From the NCBI GenBank assembly GCA_034620365.1, contig JAQGEQ010000179.1, positions 434,001 through 498,000 of the forward strand: a DNA stretch of 64,000 nt. The letters are read 5' to 3'. The notes beneath the pieces are model-generated. The model searched no databases, was not told the DNA's origin, and worked only from the letters and a program-made list of their open reading frames with translations. The translations under genes and the position numbers were made by a program. The stretch is from Pegea sp. RAD2-039. Lineage: Eukaryota > Chordata > Thaliacea > Salpida > Salpidae. This document shows positions 23,441 to 38,985 of this stretch, in pieces; position 1 is the stretch's first letter, and the number at the start of each line of letters is the position of its first letter.

Positions 23441-26400
23441 TTGTAGTAAAACATTCATTAGGCAGTATTATGTGTTCCACTTTTATTATTTGTATTACCT
23501 TTAATAATCGATTTAGATTAGACTTTATTGTATACCGAATTACATTGAAGATTGAAATCTATAAACAGCAAACTTTATGTTTTACATAAAATGAAATATT
23601 AAAGTTCCTATAGATAGAATAATAAAACACGATATGAAAACTTAACTGACATTTATACTAAATTTGATTTATTTGATTATCAGCTCCTTTTAAAATTCAT
23701 ATTTCAAGTTAGTTTTAAATTTCTCAGTCAAAAAATAGATTCTTATCTCAAATCTAAAAGTGTTCAAACTCAATTTGTCTATAACAAAAGTAACCTAAAC
23801 CTTTATTACAGTAAACTTATACCTTAAGGCTGTTTAACTTGTTTATAAAATAACTAACTTTTTTTGAATACTTGACTTGTTTAGTGTAGTTTTAAAATAA
23901 TATCAACTGTTGAAATAATTATTATTCAACTCTTTCAAAATCTTTAATTTACAATAATTTTCATGAAAAATGTATTCTAATTAAGTATGTAAATTAGCTT
24001 TTATTTTATAAGCTGATTAAAGTACGACAGTTAACTTTTCAAAAAAAATGTTTTCAATTTTGTAGCAGATCAGTTCAGCAATGTAATCTAGCATTACTTA
24101 CTTCATGATTCACTACTTCTTTGTTACATACTCACCCAGCTACTATTTGTACTGCCCGTCATAATCACTTTAAACAAGGTAAGTATGAACTGCATTAGAA
24201 ACACGTATTGGATTTTAAGGGATTTAAAGTGGTCAGAATGGACCTTTTGAAGGCAGCTCTTAATCAGATTAAAGTATTTTACAAGGTGAGAAATCGGATC
24301 AAAATTTAAGCCCCCTAACTTGTATTAAACAAGTAAATTTGTTTAAAGTATGCTTTTGAAATAATCCTAGATGCAGCTTCCGTTGGTTAGTTTTAATAAT
24401 GAGAAGCACTGGAGTTTACTTTTTGTTAAAGAGACAAAGAGAACAAAAAGTACTTGAGTATAAATGAAGATACGACAGAGAGCCCTTCTACAAACCCTAC
24501 ATTTATCCGTTAGACTAATCCTTAATAATCTTAGGCGCACGCCGACCCAGGAGGTCACAGTTTTAACTGAATACATTTTCTTTTAACCATATTCGATTGG
24601 ATACCAAAAAAGTTGAATATTTAAAAAAATTTATCAGAAAAAAGTCTGATCAAGAATAGTTTCTAATCTTTCATACTATCGTTAGATAATTGACGCAGAT
24701 CTTATAAACCCAAATGTAGATTACAAAGACCACCATCAGTGAAACTGAATGAAAGCTTTCAAATAGATGCAATCATTTACCCTTAAGCTGATTGTTATTA
24801 ATTTGAAGTTTTGTCCATCTCATTATGATTAAGCAGATAGGTGGTCAAGAAAAGAACTTAATTAATAGGTGGTTTCCTAAGATAAGAAGCAAGATGTATT
24901 TCAACGACAACAAAATTGAATAGTTTAAAGCTTCAACAATGATTAATAATTGATTCTGCTATCACATATAGTCTTATAAAAACATAAATTAACAAAAAAA
25001 CTCACTCTGTTAAAAATAGCAACTTTGTTTTTCTTTCAACACCATAGGTATGACCAATAAGTAGATAGCTTGCAGTTGAAAAGGTAAATGTATAATACGT
25101 GACTACCTTTGAGTTCAGCAATGTTTACATTTGTTAATAGACCAAATTAGATTGATCAGCACCTAATTTATAACTAAGAGATATTATATTCAAATTCACT
25201 CCCTAAAAGCTCTTTGAATGATGTTTAAAAGAGATATAATAAAATACAAGGGTATTTTACTTTTTGTATATTTTCTTATCTTTGCCAGGATATGTTATGT
25301 TCTTTTAAAAATCTTAAAAATTTAAGACTTGTACGTTATAAAAGAGTTTGAAGGATGTTCAAAAGATAAATTGTTTTTATAAACTTTTTTTGACGACCAA
25401 CTCACACACTATTATTTAACAAATTATAAGTGCCAAATGCACTTTTTAAAGTTGTAAATCTATTGTACTATGAGTTAAATGAACACAAGTAAACAAATGC
25501 AAAACAGCTTATACCCAGATATTTAAAACCCTTTGCTCAATAGATAAGTTTAAATAATTTTGTTAGAATTTAAACATTGAAAGTATATGCAGTAACACCT
25601 AATGCTTTCATTTAAGTTCTTAGAATGACAACAGTAGTATGACAACATACAGAAAGTTTTACAAAATAAATAGTTGCCTTTACAAATGAGCACATGTTTG
25701 TCCTTGTTTTTGTAAACAATTAAACAATCGAAACCAAAAACTACAATATTTAAATAGAATTAAGTGTATGTCTTTTGTTTACTTCAAATAAACGCGTTAA
25801 ACTATCTATCTTACCAATTATTTTATGTCACTGCCTCTTGTGTTGCTTGATGAATAGCTTCATAAAAAGTCAATCTATTTAAAAATTAAATCCTTGCTAA
25901 AGTCGATCAAACATGTAATACTAACCACCTTTACTTAATGTACTATTAAGACACGTTTAGAATAGCTTTGTCCGATCTAATAAAGCGTGATTTCCAATAC
26001 CATTGAAGGGTACAATACAAGCGTCGACAAATTATAAGTTAGGTGCAAATATTTAATTCAAAGCGTTTGCTGAAGTAGTTTTGCGATGTTAGTGCAAGCA
26101 CGTACCCTATTGGTCGTTGTAAATGTTTAAGAACCACTTATTTGCTATGCTAAAATAAAAGTTCTCTTTTTGGAACTAGAAGAAAGATCGATGATTTGGA
26201 AACATTCTATCACCTTTTATAAATTCGTTTGCATATCGATTATAAATTTTATGTAAAAGTTAGTTAACACAGAGAACGGTTTTTGTAAGAAATAAATTTT
26301 GTTTTAGCAAATAAGATTGTGACAAATGCAAGCAAAAAATCAGTTGTATTGTAGTTCCATTGTACCAAGTGCATTTATCAACTAAAAGTTAGAAGTTTGA

Positions 26401-27925
26401 CAAATGACAAAATTTTTACCACAAAAATATCGTTTTCGATTTAGAAAAGTATAATTTCAACTTAAACACGCTTTTGTAAAAGGATTGAATTAAAAACCGT
26501 GTATATAATGGCTAAATAGGCGGGAGAATTAATAAGTAAATAGAACTAGGATTAAGGAGATCAATTTATTTTAAATATTTAAAGAAAATTAAGTTTGAAG
26601 GCAGTATTATGTAAAAAGAAATTAGTTATTTAGAAATAAATATGAAAATTTTTAGAGACATGTAGAAGTTTATTTACTTAATCTTTAAGTTGATTCTCTC
26701 TAATATAAAAAAACAACTGAACAGTTTCACAAGAGTTATTCATTCTTTCATGTATACTTTTAGCATAAAAACTTTAAGAACGATCTATTAGACAATATTA
26801 TTCTAAGCCATCAAGACATATGTTTGAACACAAATATCCTCAAATCTGATTTTCTTCTTGATGTACTAATTATTGACAAGATTTACTGAAGAGATAAGAG
26901 CATTTGTTCACGTGATACCATTCTATACTATTTCCTAGTGTTTTCGAGTGTTAACAAAAAGATAAAATTTAAGATAAAAGATAGACAGATAATTTGCGGT
27001 ATAAGAAGCTAAAATAAACTTCAAATTACTTACGCTTGCAAGTAATTAAAATGTAATTCAATGATCTTGTATAAATATATCCAACTTTTAGTATCTTTTA
27101 GCTTTACTTAAAAGTCATTTATATTGTTATTGAATTTTTAATTAAATTGCCTGACAATAATTACATAATTTTTGTGGTTTTCATTGTAGCTTTTATCAAA
27201 TGAGAAAATGAATCCTTGCAATATATAATATTAGAAAATTGCAATACATAGCAATACAGCCTGTGATTTAAAAAAGAAAATTAGAAATTGATAATTTCTT
27301 AGTGATCTAAGTTACTGCATTTTCTTGACTGGTTGAACTAATTTTGCTCGCAAGCAATAACTAAAAATGATGTTTATAAATGTACAGTTTCAATTTTTAA
27401 GAAATTTTACAATACAAAATTTGTTTTTAATATAAGTTCGAAGATTTTAAATTGTGGTCATGCGAAATGTACTTGTTTGAAAAATCAAATTAGAGGCTTG
27501 AAGCTGAGAAGATGTTACTATTTGACTTACAAAGGAAAAAAAGTCAACAGGTGACAAAATTAAACTAAAGGTGAAGAAATAATACGTATTCGTCAAAAAA
27601 CTACAAAACAATACGTTATAAATGATGGAAAACTAATAAAATGACAGGTAATGCATTGCCAGGTACCGTAAACATTGTCTTTAAAATATATTACATTTTT
27701 ACAAATACTATAATAAAGGTTGTGCTTTTACGTATTGATCTCAGCTTTAGAATTTATAAGTATATTTGATTGAAATGTCAGCTTATTAGATGTTCTTTCA
27801 TATAAAGGTTCTAATAAATGTAGAAAAAAATGTTTAAAAGAATAAATGTACACAAGAACACCTGTTGTAAAAAATGAGTTGTCGATATTTATCGCTGAGC
27901 TAAAGTGAAAAGAATCTACTAAATA
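23441..27925. other. A+T-rich stretch, no gene seen
   Basis: No supported gene. A short less A+T-rich patch lies near 24370-24560 where the minus frame (69 codons) contains LTDKCRVCRRALC, but no finger or domain could be recognised. Confidence 0.5.
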
Positions 27926-27929
27926 CACT

Positions 27930-28180
27930 TCTAGGATTTGGTGGCCAACGCCAAGTATTTAATCCGAACACATCAAAATAAGCGTTCTTGGAGGCAATCG
28001 GATTAAAACCTTGCCAAGTAAGTGAAAAAATTCGTTAAACCGCCAGTGAAAACGTCACAAAAGGGAACAATATCTACGGCCCATGCTTTGTGAAACAAGT
28101 GACGGTAGCTATCCTAAATGTGCGCTAACAAATGATGTATGTGTAATTTCAATGGTGCTCAGCGTTGCTCTTGTCAAGTG
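27930..28180. promoter_or_regulatory. Candidate enhancer with paired K50-homeodomain sites
   Basis: A G+C-richer pocket in an otherwise A+T-rich region. It contains TAATCC at 27960-27965 and the reverse-complement GGATTA at 28000-28005, the core bound by Lys50 homeodomains such as Pitx, Otx and Gsc (established knowledge). The sites face each other with 34 bases between. It lies about 30 kb beyond the 3' end of the Pitx gene. A regulatory role is inference; such 6-mers occur by chance. Confidence 0.25.
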
Positions 28181-31100
28181 TTTGGTTTGTTGCTGTTGTT
28201 AGCAAAAGAATACATTCAAAAATCACTGATTTATTTTTTTTGAGAAAGTAGTTATTTGGTGAGTAGTAATTAGTTTTAATAATGACCGCTTGGTAGCGCT
28301 ATAAGACAACAAGTGGACACAGTTCACTCATTAAAAATTTGTTTTAATTTAGATGAATGGTACTTATGACTTATAGCTTAAGTAACTACAAATGTTATGC
28401 CTTTAACAAGTAATAAAAATCGATTAAATATATCACTTCCTTAATGAAAAATTAACTACTTGTTACCCATGAAGCTCTTTAATGATTTTTTTCGCAAGGC
28501 GTCTTGTAACCAATAGTTTGCTTTAATGATCATTCCCTCAGAATAGAAATCTTCCATTTACTTTTAACAATAGCAATTTGACCCTTTGACTTGTGAAAAT
28601 TTAATCACTTCTGCATTACTAAAATTGTGAACTTTCGACCCTTATTCATTTATCTCCTACCTTAGATATGCATTAACCTCGTCATTTTTTGCTCTTCAAG
28701 CTGCTTAATCCCTACACTGAGTCATACAATATTAAAGCAGTCGCCATAATTTAATTCTACAATTAGTAATATGATACAAAAACTAAAAAGACTTTTATTT
28801 TGAGTTAATTTTCTTGCACCAATTATCTTTTATTTCTTTTTATATTTAATTAATTGAGCGCCAATTGCATTTTAGAATGTTCTAATAAATATGATATATA
28901 AAAGGCACTAATGTATATCAACTAACTTTCATGAAAATCTAAGAAACTAAATTGCAAAAGAATAAATAGGAAAAAGTTATTGCTTAAAAAGTAAGTATTT
29001 ATTAAAACAAAAACTGTATGGATTACTTAAACGAATTTAAATCGGTTCGGTAATTTATAATTAATTACTTTAGCTTCTTATAATTTTTTACTCTAGTCTT
29101 CACAAATAACTGTTTGAAAAAGTTATATTATCTCAATTAATTACAAAATTTATGGAGCTTTATTGTTTTTAATTTGAGGATAACGATTATTTCACAGTAT
29201 AAAGAAATAACCAAATTATCATATAAAGCTTTTTACTAACTACATTATTTATAGAGAAACTTAACATAGAAAGCCTGTGATGTATTGTTTGCGTCTAAGT
29301 AGGGTTTATTATTTTTGGTAAACTTTATAAAATTTGACCCTTGAAATGTCCAATGCGTTAGCGCAAGCTTATACTTAATATTGTTAACTTAAAGTACACA
29401 CTAGATATACTAAAATCATTTTCCTTTATCTTCTAGCTTTTTAACATGCTATTTTGTTTATACAGTGCAGTTTAACTTGAAAGTGTAACATTTGAATCAC
29501 TATAAAATTGCTGTAAGACGAAACTAATTGTTTATGAGAAATATAAAACTATCTTAAATTTTGTATAGGATTGATTTTGCTTTATCAAAAATGAGATTTA
29601 AATACGTATTGCAAGTATTTTTTCACGTATTGTTGATATAACTAATCTAATTTTCTTATCAACTGTGCTAACTAGGAAACTCGACTGTAACTAAATACTG
29701 TACAATTTTGATTGTTTAAAACAAATTGCATGCTGCATACTTTGTAACCATCTCTAAAAAGATAAATTATAAATCAGTACGACCCTAAAAAAGTATATGC
29801 TTCAAATGCCTAAAACAAGTGAACGTTATTTTGCTTACTGTAGTTTCAAGCTTAAAAAAATAAAATTTTTATTGAATTTCAGCTTTTGTATTTTGATTTA
29901 AGTATGGGATATGTTGTATCGATCAAGCAATTTTATTAGAATACAATTGAAGCTTTGTAGCTGTATCTTTTGAACTTAATGTATAATAACTTTCATAAAG
30001 GAAATAAAATATCACTGAAAATCTCTGAAAAAATCTGATAGAAACTTACTGCGACTTCATTACTTCAGAATATCGTTAGGGTAGTATTAAAAAAATCTTC
30101 AAGATTTGTATTTTATCTTTTATTATAATCACACAGTACGCTATGAATTATAAATAGTTAATCAAGTAGTTTAATTTTACGACATCAAAAATTATATTAG
30201 TTTTTATAAGATGTTTAACGAAATTGTAATTCTAGTATCAATCAGATTGTAAATGATGATTTTCTATAACACTACATTCTCAGTATAGTACAAATTGCAA
30301 GGAACTGTCTTATGAGGCAGTAAGAATGGATATTGCACAAGCATTTTGTAAATTCTAGCGTATCAAGTTTTTCTTAATAGCACATAAAATATTTTTCAAC
30401 TTTTATTGTAATTTGTTTGAGTTGCATTTAAGTATCATTAAGATCAGTGATTTGCTTCGCGAAGTTACGCATATCTTTACTACCCTTAACCACCGATTAC
30501 ATTACAAGACTTATTACTTTATTTAGTTTTATCTTGAGGACAGAAGAGTTCTTGCAAATCAAGATCCTGAAGCGACTTAAACAGACTTTTATACAAAATA
30601 TTTTCTATATAGCTTTCAAACTAGTGTTAATGATAATACAAGAAAAAATTATTTTCAGTTTTGAAAGGAGACCTACAAAGCAAAGGAGGTGTAAATTAAA
30701 AAGAGCAATGTATAATGGTTAGGTTATTTCAGTTTATCCTAATTTTAATTTATACAAATTTTATGGCTAATAAAACATGTTTTCAAATTTACGTGTAAAA
30801 TGCTTCAATAATATTGCTCTTAAGAGCTACCCTGAAAGAAAGAATACAGGTTAAAGTTGGTTCATATAACAGTAATTTGAAAAACTTGACAGCATAAAAG
30901 GCAGTGTTTCTTGCAAACAGTTATAGCAAGTACTATTTCGAAAATCTTTCATTTACTAATTATCATATCAGATTTATAGCCTACATAGTTACATAAAGTT
31001 TAATACTGTGTTCATCCTTTAATTGAGACATATATTTGGTAAAATATGAACTCTTTAAATCAAGTGCATAATATATTCACTGTGTGTGAGAACGAGAAAT

Positions 31101-34100
31101 ACGGAAATGAGTCAAATTACATGGCTGTAATGCCAGAAAATAAGCTGAAAATATTCGCATTACTCCCTTTATAAGCTCTATTAAGTTTAATAGATCATTC
31201 AGTTGGCAAAAGTGATAATAAAGACTGCAGTAGTGCTTAGTAAGCCAATTAAGTAAAATTGCACCAAATTGCAAAGATTCTCGAAAGATTTAACGTCAAG
31301 ATATCATTAAATTGTTGTAGATAGTTTGTCGACTCTAAAATATTAGTAATTACCGACCTGTGCTTACAGAAATCTAAAGATAGAAACGCTTTTCCTAACA
31401 AATTACAGATTAAAGTTTTCTAAACAGGATTTCTATGCCACACGTTAATCTTATTGCCTGCAGTTGTAATTGTCTGTTATACTGATGTAATTTATACCCG
31501 AATATACTTTAAACATTCTTGTAAGTTTATTACAAAAACACAAAATAAATACAACAAATTAAAAAAATGTATTTTAACGGAGGCACTTTGTTTGAAGTAA
31601 GCGGCAAGAAAAATAAGAAACAAAGTAACTTTATAATGTTGCAATACAAAATGAAGCATCGACAAAAATAACAAGTTTAGATTGTTTCTTCCTTTAGCAA
31701 GTTCTTTGTTTGCTTTTATTAAATGCTAGACTGTCTCTTCACATTCAATGTTTTTCCATTGTGAAAGTTTTGAGAATTTTGTTCTAGAGATCTTGAAGTT
31801 TATGTATAAATAATCTAAAAACAGAATTTTGCTTTCAAAATGTTTCACTTACACTCATTGTCAATTTAACAACCAAAACCTTTTGAATAAACCCATTTTG
31901 AAAGTATCATCAAAATGCAAACTAAGTAATCTTAAAACTGATGTCTTTTAATATTTATGTGCAGTAAATTTGAACTTTTCTTTCATCTATTCTTGATAAA
32001 AAGCAGAGCCCATTCAATGTATCCTAAGTGGATATTATTGACTTAAAAACAAATCCTAAGATTTGTCTGTGAACTGAATTCTGGATTTAAAAGTAATCTC
32101 ATTACTGTAAAATATATGAAGAAAAAATTTAATTACAAGGAGCATGATTACCTTTGACCAATTGATGTGTTGTTCAACAAAGTTGATAACTAATTTAGTG
32201 GAAGTCCCCATTGTTCAAAAGTCAATTTAAGATAGATTTATCAGAGTCATGGAAAATAATTAAAACTTTTTTCTGATATTTATTTCGTTTAATTACATCA
32301 AAATGAATTTTTAAATAAATAATTCTAATAAAAAATCAATTGAACATTTTTAAATAAGGTTATAGTTTGTTAAAGTGTTTTAAATGTAAAGATCTTTTTC
32401 AGAAAATGTAAAAAAAAGATTCACATTTTAATGTATTATTATCAATATACATTATCAATAAATCTAAAGAAGATCATTAACTAGTAAGATATTACTTAAC
32501 TTATAGAGAAGAAATTTTAAATGATTCTGAATAAAAATGAATAGATAATTCTGATACACAACGCATGTTCAAAGAATAACAATGATACAAAGTTGGCTTT
32601 TGTAAAAACTACTATCAGAAATTTTTAAAGATTTTTTAAAATGTTGAACATTTTTAACCTGATATTTTCAATTTATTACAAAATTTTAATATAAACAATA
32701 GCATGTTTGAATTTTTAGAATACTTATGAAAATTTGAAAAGCAATTTATAAAATCGATAACAACAAAGATAAGTTAGCATGCTGAAATTAGCATACAAGC
32801 TTGATCAATAATAAAAGAAGAAAATAAAAAGTTATAGAGAACGTGCCATCATCAGCTTTACTAAAAACGCTTTTATAAATTATGTTTATACAATTTATTG
32901 AAGAAAAAACTGATGACAGCATGTATTTGTAGATCAAAATGTCATCAGACTTGATCTCATTACGATACTTTGCATATGGTTTCCCTATAACTTTCTATTT
33001 TCAAAGCAAACATTTATTCCACTAAATCAAACATTAAAATTATAACCTGACTTTCCTGGCAACTGATTTTATCTAATCAAACTAACCATTGCAACTCGTC
33101 TGTCTGCTTCTAAAACACATTCGTTGTAAGTATTTAAGGTCTTTCTCATCTTAAAAATTATGTTGAAAACAAAATTTAGGTTAACAGTAAATCACATTTG
33201 TTTATCTACTGTTGCCTTAATGTCCTAAGCGGTTTAGTGAACAAAAGCCTTAGTGTGAACAAATTAATAGATTTACTAATACATCACTGAAAAGTGACAT
33301 AAACATGAATCTTAAATTAATTAAAAAATAAAACTAGCTTAAATATTATCAAAATTTATTACTCTTTTTTAAAGCTATTTTAAGGCACGTGAATATAAAT
33401 AAGTTACCGCCATTTTGTGCTTATTCAACAACGCTATAGGTACAACTTATGATTCTGGTTAATTTCATTAAATTACTTTAGAATATTAATGTAAACTATT
33501 CATAAAATTTTAATAACATAAAGTATATCCTAAATGATAAATTTGTTTTTCTAGAAAGTAGAAATTAAGATTACTAAATCAAAAAAGCAGTTTTGTAGAG
33601 TCAAAACTTAATCGAAATTATTAACATCTATTAGAGACAAAAGAAAACTTCTAAAGAAAACATGAAAGAATATTAAGTGGTTATTGAAAGGTAGTTTTTA
33701 ACAGCGTCCATCAAATTAAATTATTCAAAAGTAGTTCAAGTATTTAAAGTATTTATTAGCAATATTTTAAGTATTTTAAGCGTTCATTAAAAGCATTAAG
33801 ACTGTTAAGTAATCATATAGCAGAAAGAAACCATCAAAGTGATTGAAATGGAATAACTCATATTTAACATGATTTTAAAGATATGTTTCTACTAGTATGG
33901 TAAAGGTTGAAAAACCAGCTGCCAACTTGATGACAGATCTTCAAGTAGATTATGAATACTACTCGAGTACTTGATAGTGATCACTATAAAGTATTTGCTA
34001 CTGAAGGGTTTACCACGAATTTTATATTTAATGTTTTGCAAACACAAAGAAGTAGTAAACTATTTACAGCAGTAGCAGTGTAATTGAGAGCTTAGATGAG

Positions 34101-37100
34101 GTACCTTACAGCCTTTATTCTATATTTACTAAAAATGGATTTTTTTCACAAATACATGATTTTGCTTTTCATTTATTATAAACGATATTTTCTCAAAAGA
34201 TGAAAAAGTGAGATACTTTTTCTGATATTTAAGTTAAAACGTCAATTTGCATAGTTTACATCTATTGATCTAAAGTGTATCCAAAGTATTAGACTTTGAA
34301 AACTATCATTCAAGGATTACATTCTACCTTTCCAATTTAAAATATTATAATCTAAATTTGTTTGAAGATTCAAAGCATATATGATGTCATTCTAATAATT
34401 ATAAATGAATACCATGGTACAAGCCAAACATAAAGCCATTTCAAGATATCAAAGAGTCTACTCTTGATTTAAATAACAAACAAAGTTAAAATGTAACAAT
34501 TACTATTTAAATTTTCTAATTAAAGCTATATAACGTCATTAAAGAAAAAGTTTAATGTTGGTCATAAATATCCTTTTTCAAATAAAACTGACTTTTAGAT
34601 ACATAAACCAATGAACAAAGGTAAACTTTTGATTTGTAAATGTCTATTTATTGCTTGAAGTCGAGACCAAACAGTGACGTAAGTATGTTGAAAGTATGCC
34701 AGCCACAGGCTTAAACAGATAATGAATATGAAAATAAAGATAGAAGAATTTTGCATAAGTGTATCTCACAGCTATCTGCCTTACTTAGATCACTGAAACT
34801 TAAGAGTTTTAGTTCAGGTAGCTTTATATAATTAGATAGAATTTCATTACAATTTAAATTGGTGATAATATTCCAAAAAAAATCTTTAAAATAGCTGCAG
34901 ATAGATAAGTTTTCAATATATGAAAACCAACTATTTAAAATTGGACTTACATTGAGCAAGAATGTCAGAAACTTTATAACTAATTAACTTTTAATGACTT
35001 ATACGTGGTAGAAGATCTCTTGTTAAAGAAAAAAATAAAAATGAACCTAAGTCGAATTTTGGTTGTAAACTGAATAAATATGATTGAAAGAAAAGAATGT
35101 CTAAAATAAACACATTAAAATTTGTGTAAAACAAAAAATAGCAGAATCAAAAAAACTGGTAATCAAATATTCTTTAATTTTAACTTCTTAGTCCGGCTGT
35201 ATTCGTGTTATTAAGTTAGCTGATACGAGCTTATATTATACTTAAGACTGCAATAATGACTTTAGAAAATATATTTTATATCTAGTGAGTTAAGATAATT
35301 CAATCACATAGTTATAATCTTCATAAGAAGCATATACCAAGAATCGGTTAAATCATAATAAGTGCTCTTAATATTAGTTTACATCTATTTTGTTTAACCA
35401 CTACGTGGATATGAGTACAAATAAATGAGTAAGTTTGAAGAATAATAATTTAATTTATAAATAATCTTCCCAGCTTAACACATCGAAAAGCAGTTTGTTA
35501 AATACGTAAACTCAAAAGTAATTAAGACACATCTAGTCAACTCGGAAAGACTACAAACTTATGCGATTTAGAGTATTACGCAACGATTTAGATAAGTCTT
35601 TAAAAACACTTTTGTAATCGAACTGGGATAATACATACAGCTGTTAAAAATCCATTCAGTCACAACTTGCTTAAGCGAAATCAAGAACAAAGTTGTAGTA
35701 CGTGAACCCATTACAATAACTTCAGACGCTCAGTGTAAGTCTGTGCAGACAAAATGATAGACAAAATTATGCGGTGTTGCAATAATAAGGATAAACATGT
35801 CGAAATAAAACTGAAATTTGTAAGTAGAGAATAGATACCAAAATGAATTAAACTGACTTGTAAACAGCTTTATATCAACTTTGTAGTAAGCAACCTGATC
35901 GGTATGAATAAATCTCTTGCTTATGTCAACTAAAAATTTGTAAGAACGTTAGGAGCAATCTGGACTCCTAATGATAAGCATTAATCTTTAACAACTGGAC
36001 CAGATATAGAAATGCACAACTAATAAAGATATTTTAGTCTTTTAATGACCATCAAAAGTGAGCAGTTAAAATATTTAGATTTAATTGTATAGTTATTTTT
36101 ACTAGCAGGAAAAGTGAGTAATTTAAAGATTACAACTTTTAATCATTTGGTACTCTTTTGTTTTTGTCAATCAGCGGAAATTTTTGACTCTATCATGGCT
36201 TGTTAATACCTACAGATTAGAGGGAAGAGATTGCATGGATAGTTTTATCAGACCACTCGCAAATAGATATGATTGTAGCTGCAACTGGGGTTTTAGATAG
36301 AGTTGCAAAGAGTAAATAAAGCTAAGAGAGACTCAAAGAAACTTCAAAATGAAAAATTAGATACTTTCCTGGAGGTCTTTCTTGTTTTGTAGAGAGTCAT
36401 ATAGCTACCAAGATTCATCAATCAGTAACCTCAAAATAAATGCTTATCTTAACGAATCAGTGAAATTGAGATTATGAGTTAATTTGTCGTGCATTTTTTC
36501 AACTAAAAACTTACAAAATCAATCACGATTTAAAGCTGGAAAGTTTTGAAAAAAAGTTTTAGATAAACTTTAAATAAAAGAAAACTATTGTGACGTTTTT
36601 CACCGTGATAACTTTACCTTCATACAAAGTAAACTAAGAATTTTAGAAATAATACAACTATTGCATGATGAATCTATTTCTTATAAAATTACTTTAAAAA
36701 ATTGGCAATACTTTTTCAGACCAACACACAACAGCATGAATTAGGTTCTTTTGAACTTCTGCAAACGTTGCGTAAGGCCATTGACAAATTTAAATCTTTT
36801 GCGAAAATAGTCAAATCGTAATTTTGCGCCTTTAACCAGTTATAGTATAAAGAAAGAACTTTATGTTTGTTCTTAGAGATTTCTCTAAAGTGTCTCATGA
36901 GTCACTTTATTTGTTGAATGTCTTTTGCAAACAACAAGAATCATGGCTTTAGATAATTTCAAAATATCAAAGAGAGAGAAATCATTTTAGGTTAAGTAAA
37001 AGTTGTATATTTTAGTACTAAATCAAAGAGCTGTTTAGCTAAAAATCTTTGAGAATTTGTATAATAGATACCTCCTTAGGAATGAAAATATAGATTACTA

Positions 37101-38735
37101 ATCGTTAAAAGACAGTTGTAAAAAATATGAAAACTTGAAAATGACACAAAATCGCTTATATGCAATTACATGATTTCAGAATGTACTAAATATAGTTTGC
37201 TGAAAACCAGTTAACAAATTCATTTTTATAGTAAGCACTAGTTCAAAGCTTATAAAATTGAATAAACTAAATTTTTGACAGGACATAAGCGAACAACTTG
37301 CTAGAGATCTACTTTAGACATTGAATGTGTTTTAAAAAGATGAACGATTTAAAAGCAAAGCAGAAAATTAAAAGCTGCTACATTTGAATGCACATCTAGT
37401 AAAGACAAAATAAAATGTAATTAAATGATAATAACTTATCAAAGATGTTTTAGTATACTCTATTTACTAATTAGTTAGCAAGTGTTTACTAAAACAAAAT
37501 TCAGTTGAGTAAAACAATAGGTGTATCAAAAAAGTACTCAAAGCTTTAGTTGTAAACATAAATTTCAACGTTTTTATCTACCTTGCACAAGTTTACTACT
37601 CTGCACTAATTCACATATAAAATTAATTCTATACATCAAAACTTATTCATAAAATTTGATTTTTCATTTGCTAGAGTTTTCTATTTTTTGCTTTAAACTG
37701 AGTACCAGATAATTTTTAAATTATGTGACACAGGTAAAATACAGAATACTTGATCAAAAAAAATTTTTTAGTCGCTGTAGCTTAATAATATAATCAAAGA
37801 CATAGATTATAAATAAGTAGTAAGAATTATATTGCATTTGTTGTACAAAGTAATTTTTTATTTATTCGAAACTTTGAAATAACATCTTAATTAATCTTTA
37901 ATCTGTATTTTAAGCAAAACACTTAACAAATGTAAACTTTTGAATTAAACCACTATAAATGCAACTTTATTCAACTTTCAAATGTAAAAGGCATTTGTGA
38001 TCTTACAAATGTATAGTTATAACTAAACAAACAGTTTATTTACTGTTTGAAGCAAGCTAATATTACAATTGTCACACTGCAAGAACAATACGTTGAAATT
38101 ACAACAAGTTTGATTTAATTTAAGGTTTTTGAAGGTTTTTATAAGTAATTAATGTTCGTAAGTTGTGTCTTATAGCAAATAAATACATTTTAAGCCTTAA
38201 ATTGATTGAAAGCTTACATTTGATCAAATATCGTCAATCAAATAAAGTTATTGCTTTGATTGAATGTTAAGGAAGGCTTAAAATAATGGAAACTGATAGA
38301 GTGTTTAGCAAAAGATAATATGTCAACAAAAGTTATCTAAGTATTGTAAAGTATACCTCTTACTGATTCAGTTTACGTTCGAACTCAAGAAACGTTTAAA
38401 AACTGTTCTTTATCAATTTGTTTTTTTTTTAGTTAATAGATAAGCTTATTGATAAAATCTGACTTGGTAACCTTACTCAGATGCATCTTGACAGTTTAAT
38501 AATATAAAAATGTGAAAAAGGTTTTGTAAACGTAGCTTAGTGTATAGAATATCTCAAATTCTTTGGGAAAATACACAATGCATTGAGTACATAACCCAAA
38601 CAATTTAAATTTTTAGTTGTTATAAGCAAAGCTCCTTCACGCTTAATCAATCTATATGTTTAGAGTAGGTGTTGAGGCTCTAAGGTTTGCTCTTTTATTC
38701 TTAGAAGAAATCTTACATCAGGATTTTTAGCTTAC
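28181..38735. other. Long A+T-rich gene desert
   Basis: More than 10 kb with no coding sequence I can support. The open frames at 30447-30722, 31077-31274, 31492-31674, 34711-34959 and 36716-36898 are short, poor in Gly/Ala/Pro and lack motifs. No RNA gene, tandem repeat or mobile element was recognised. Confidence 0.5.
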
Positions 38736-38739
38736 ATTT

Positions 38740-38985
38740 CACTTAAGTCCAAAACAACGTTTTTAAAACACAAGTAGGTGAAGGGGGACTTTATTATTTG
38801 ATAGCCAGTCTCACCTACCGCCATGAACTAAAACAAATATTTAGACTGCCTCTACTCATTCATGAAGGATTTCAGGGCATGGGTAACTCAATTATGTATA
38901 AAACGCCTCAACGTGCAGTTTCTTTATCGCCGCGTTAATTTTCTCAACCTGATTTCTTCAACCAGATTTTCGGTGTATTAGTTCA
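38740..38985. other. G+C-richer pocket, candidate regulatory block
   Basis: A short patch with CACCT-type words in both orientations (AAGTAGGTGAAGG near 38773 and TCTCACCTACCG near 38810) and CGCCGCG near 38930. No long open frame. It may be a cis-regulatory element; nothing more can be said from sequence. Confidence 0.25.

Noticed and set aside
30447..30722. Plus-strand 91-codon frame
   Set aside because: Composition is that of chance A+T-rich frames; no motif, splice or start context supports it.
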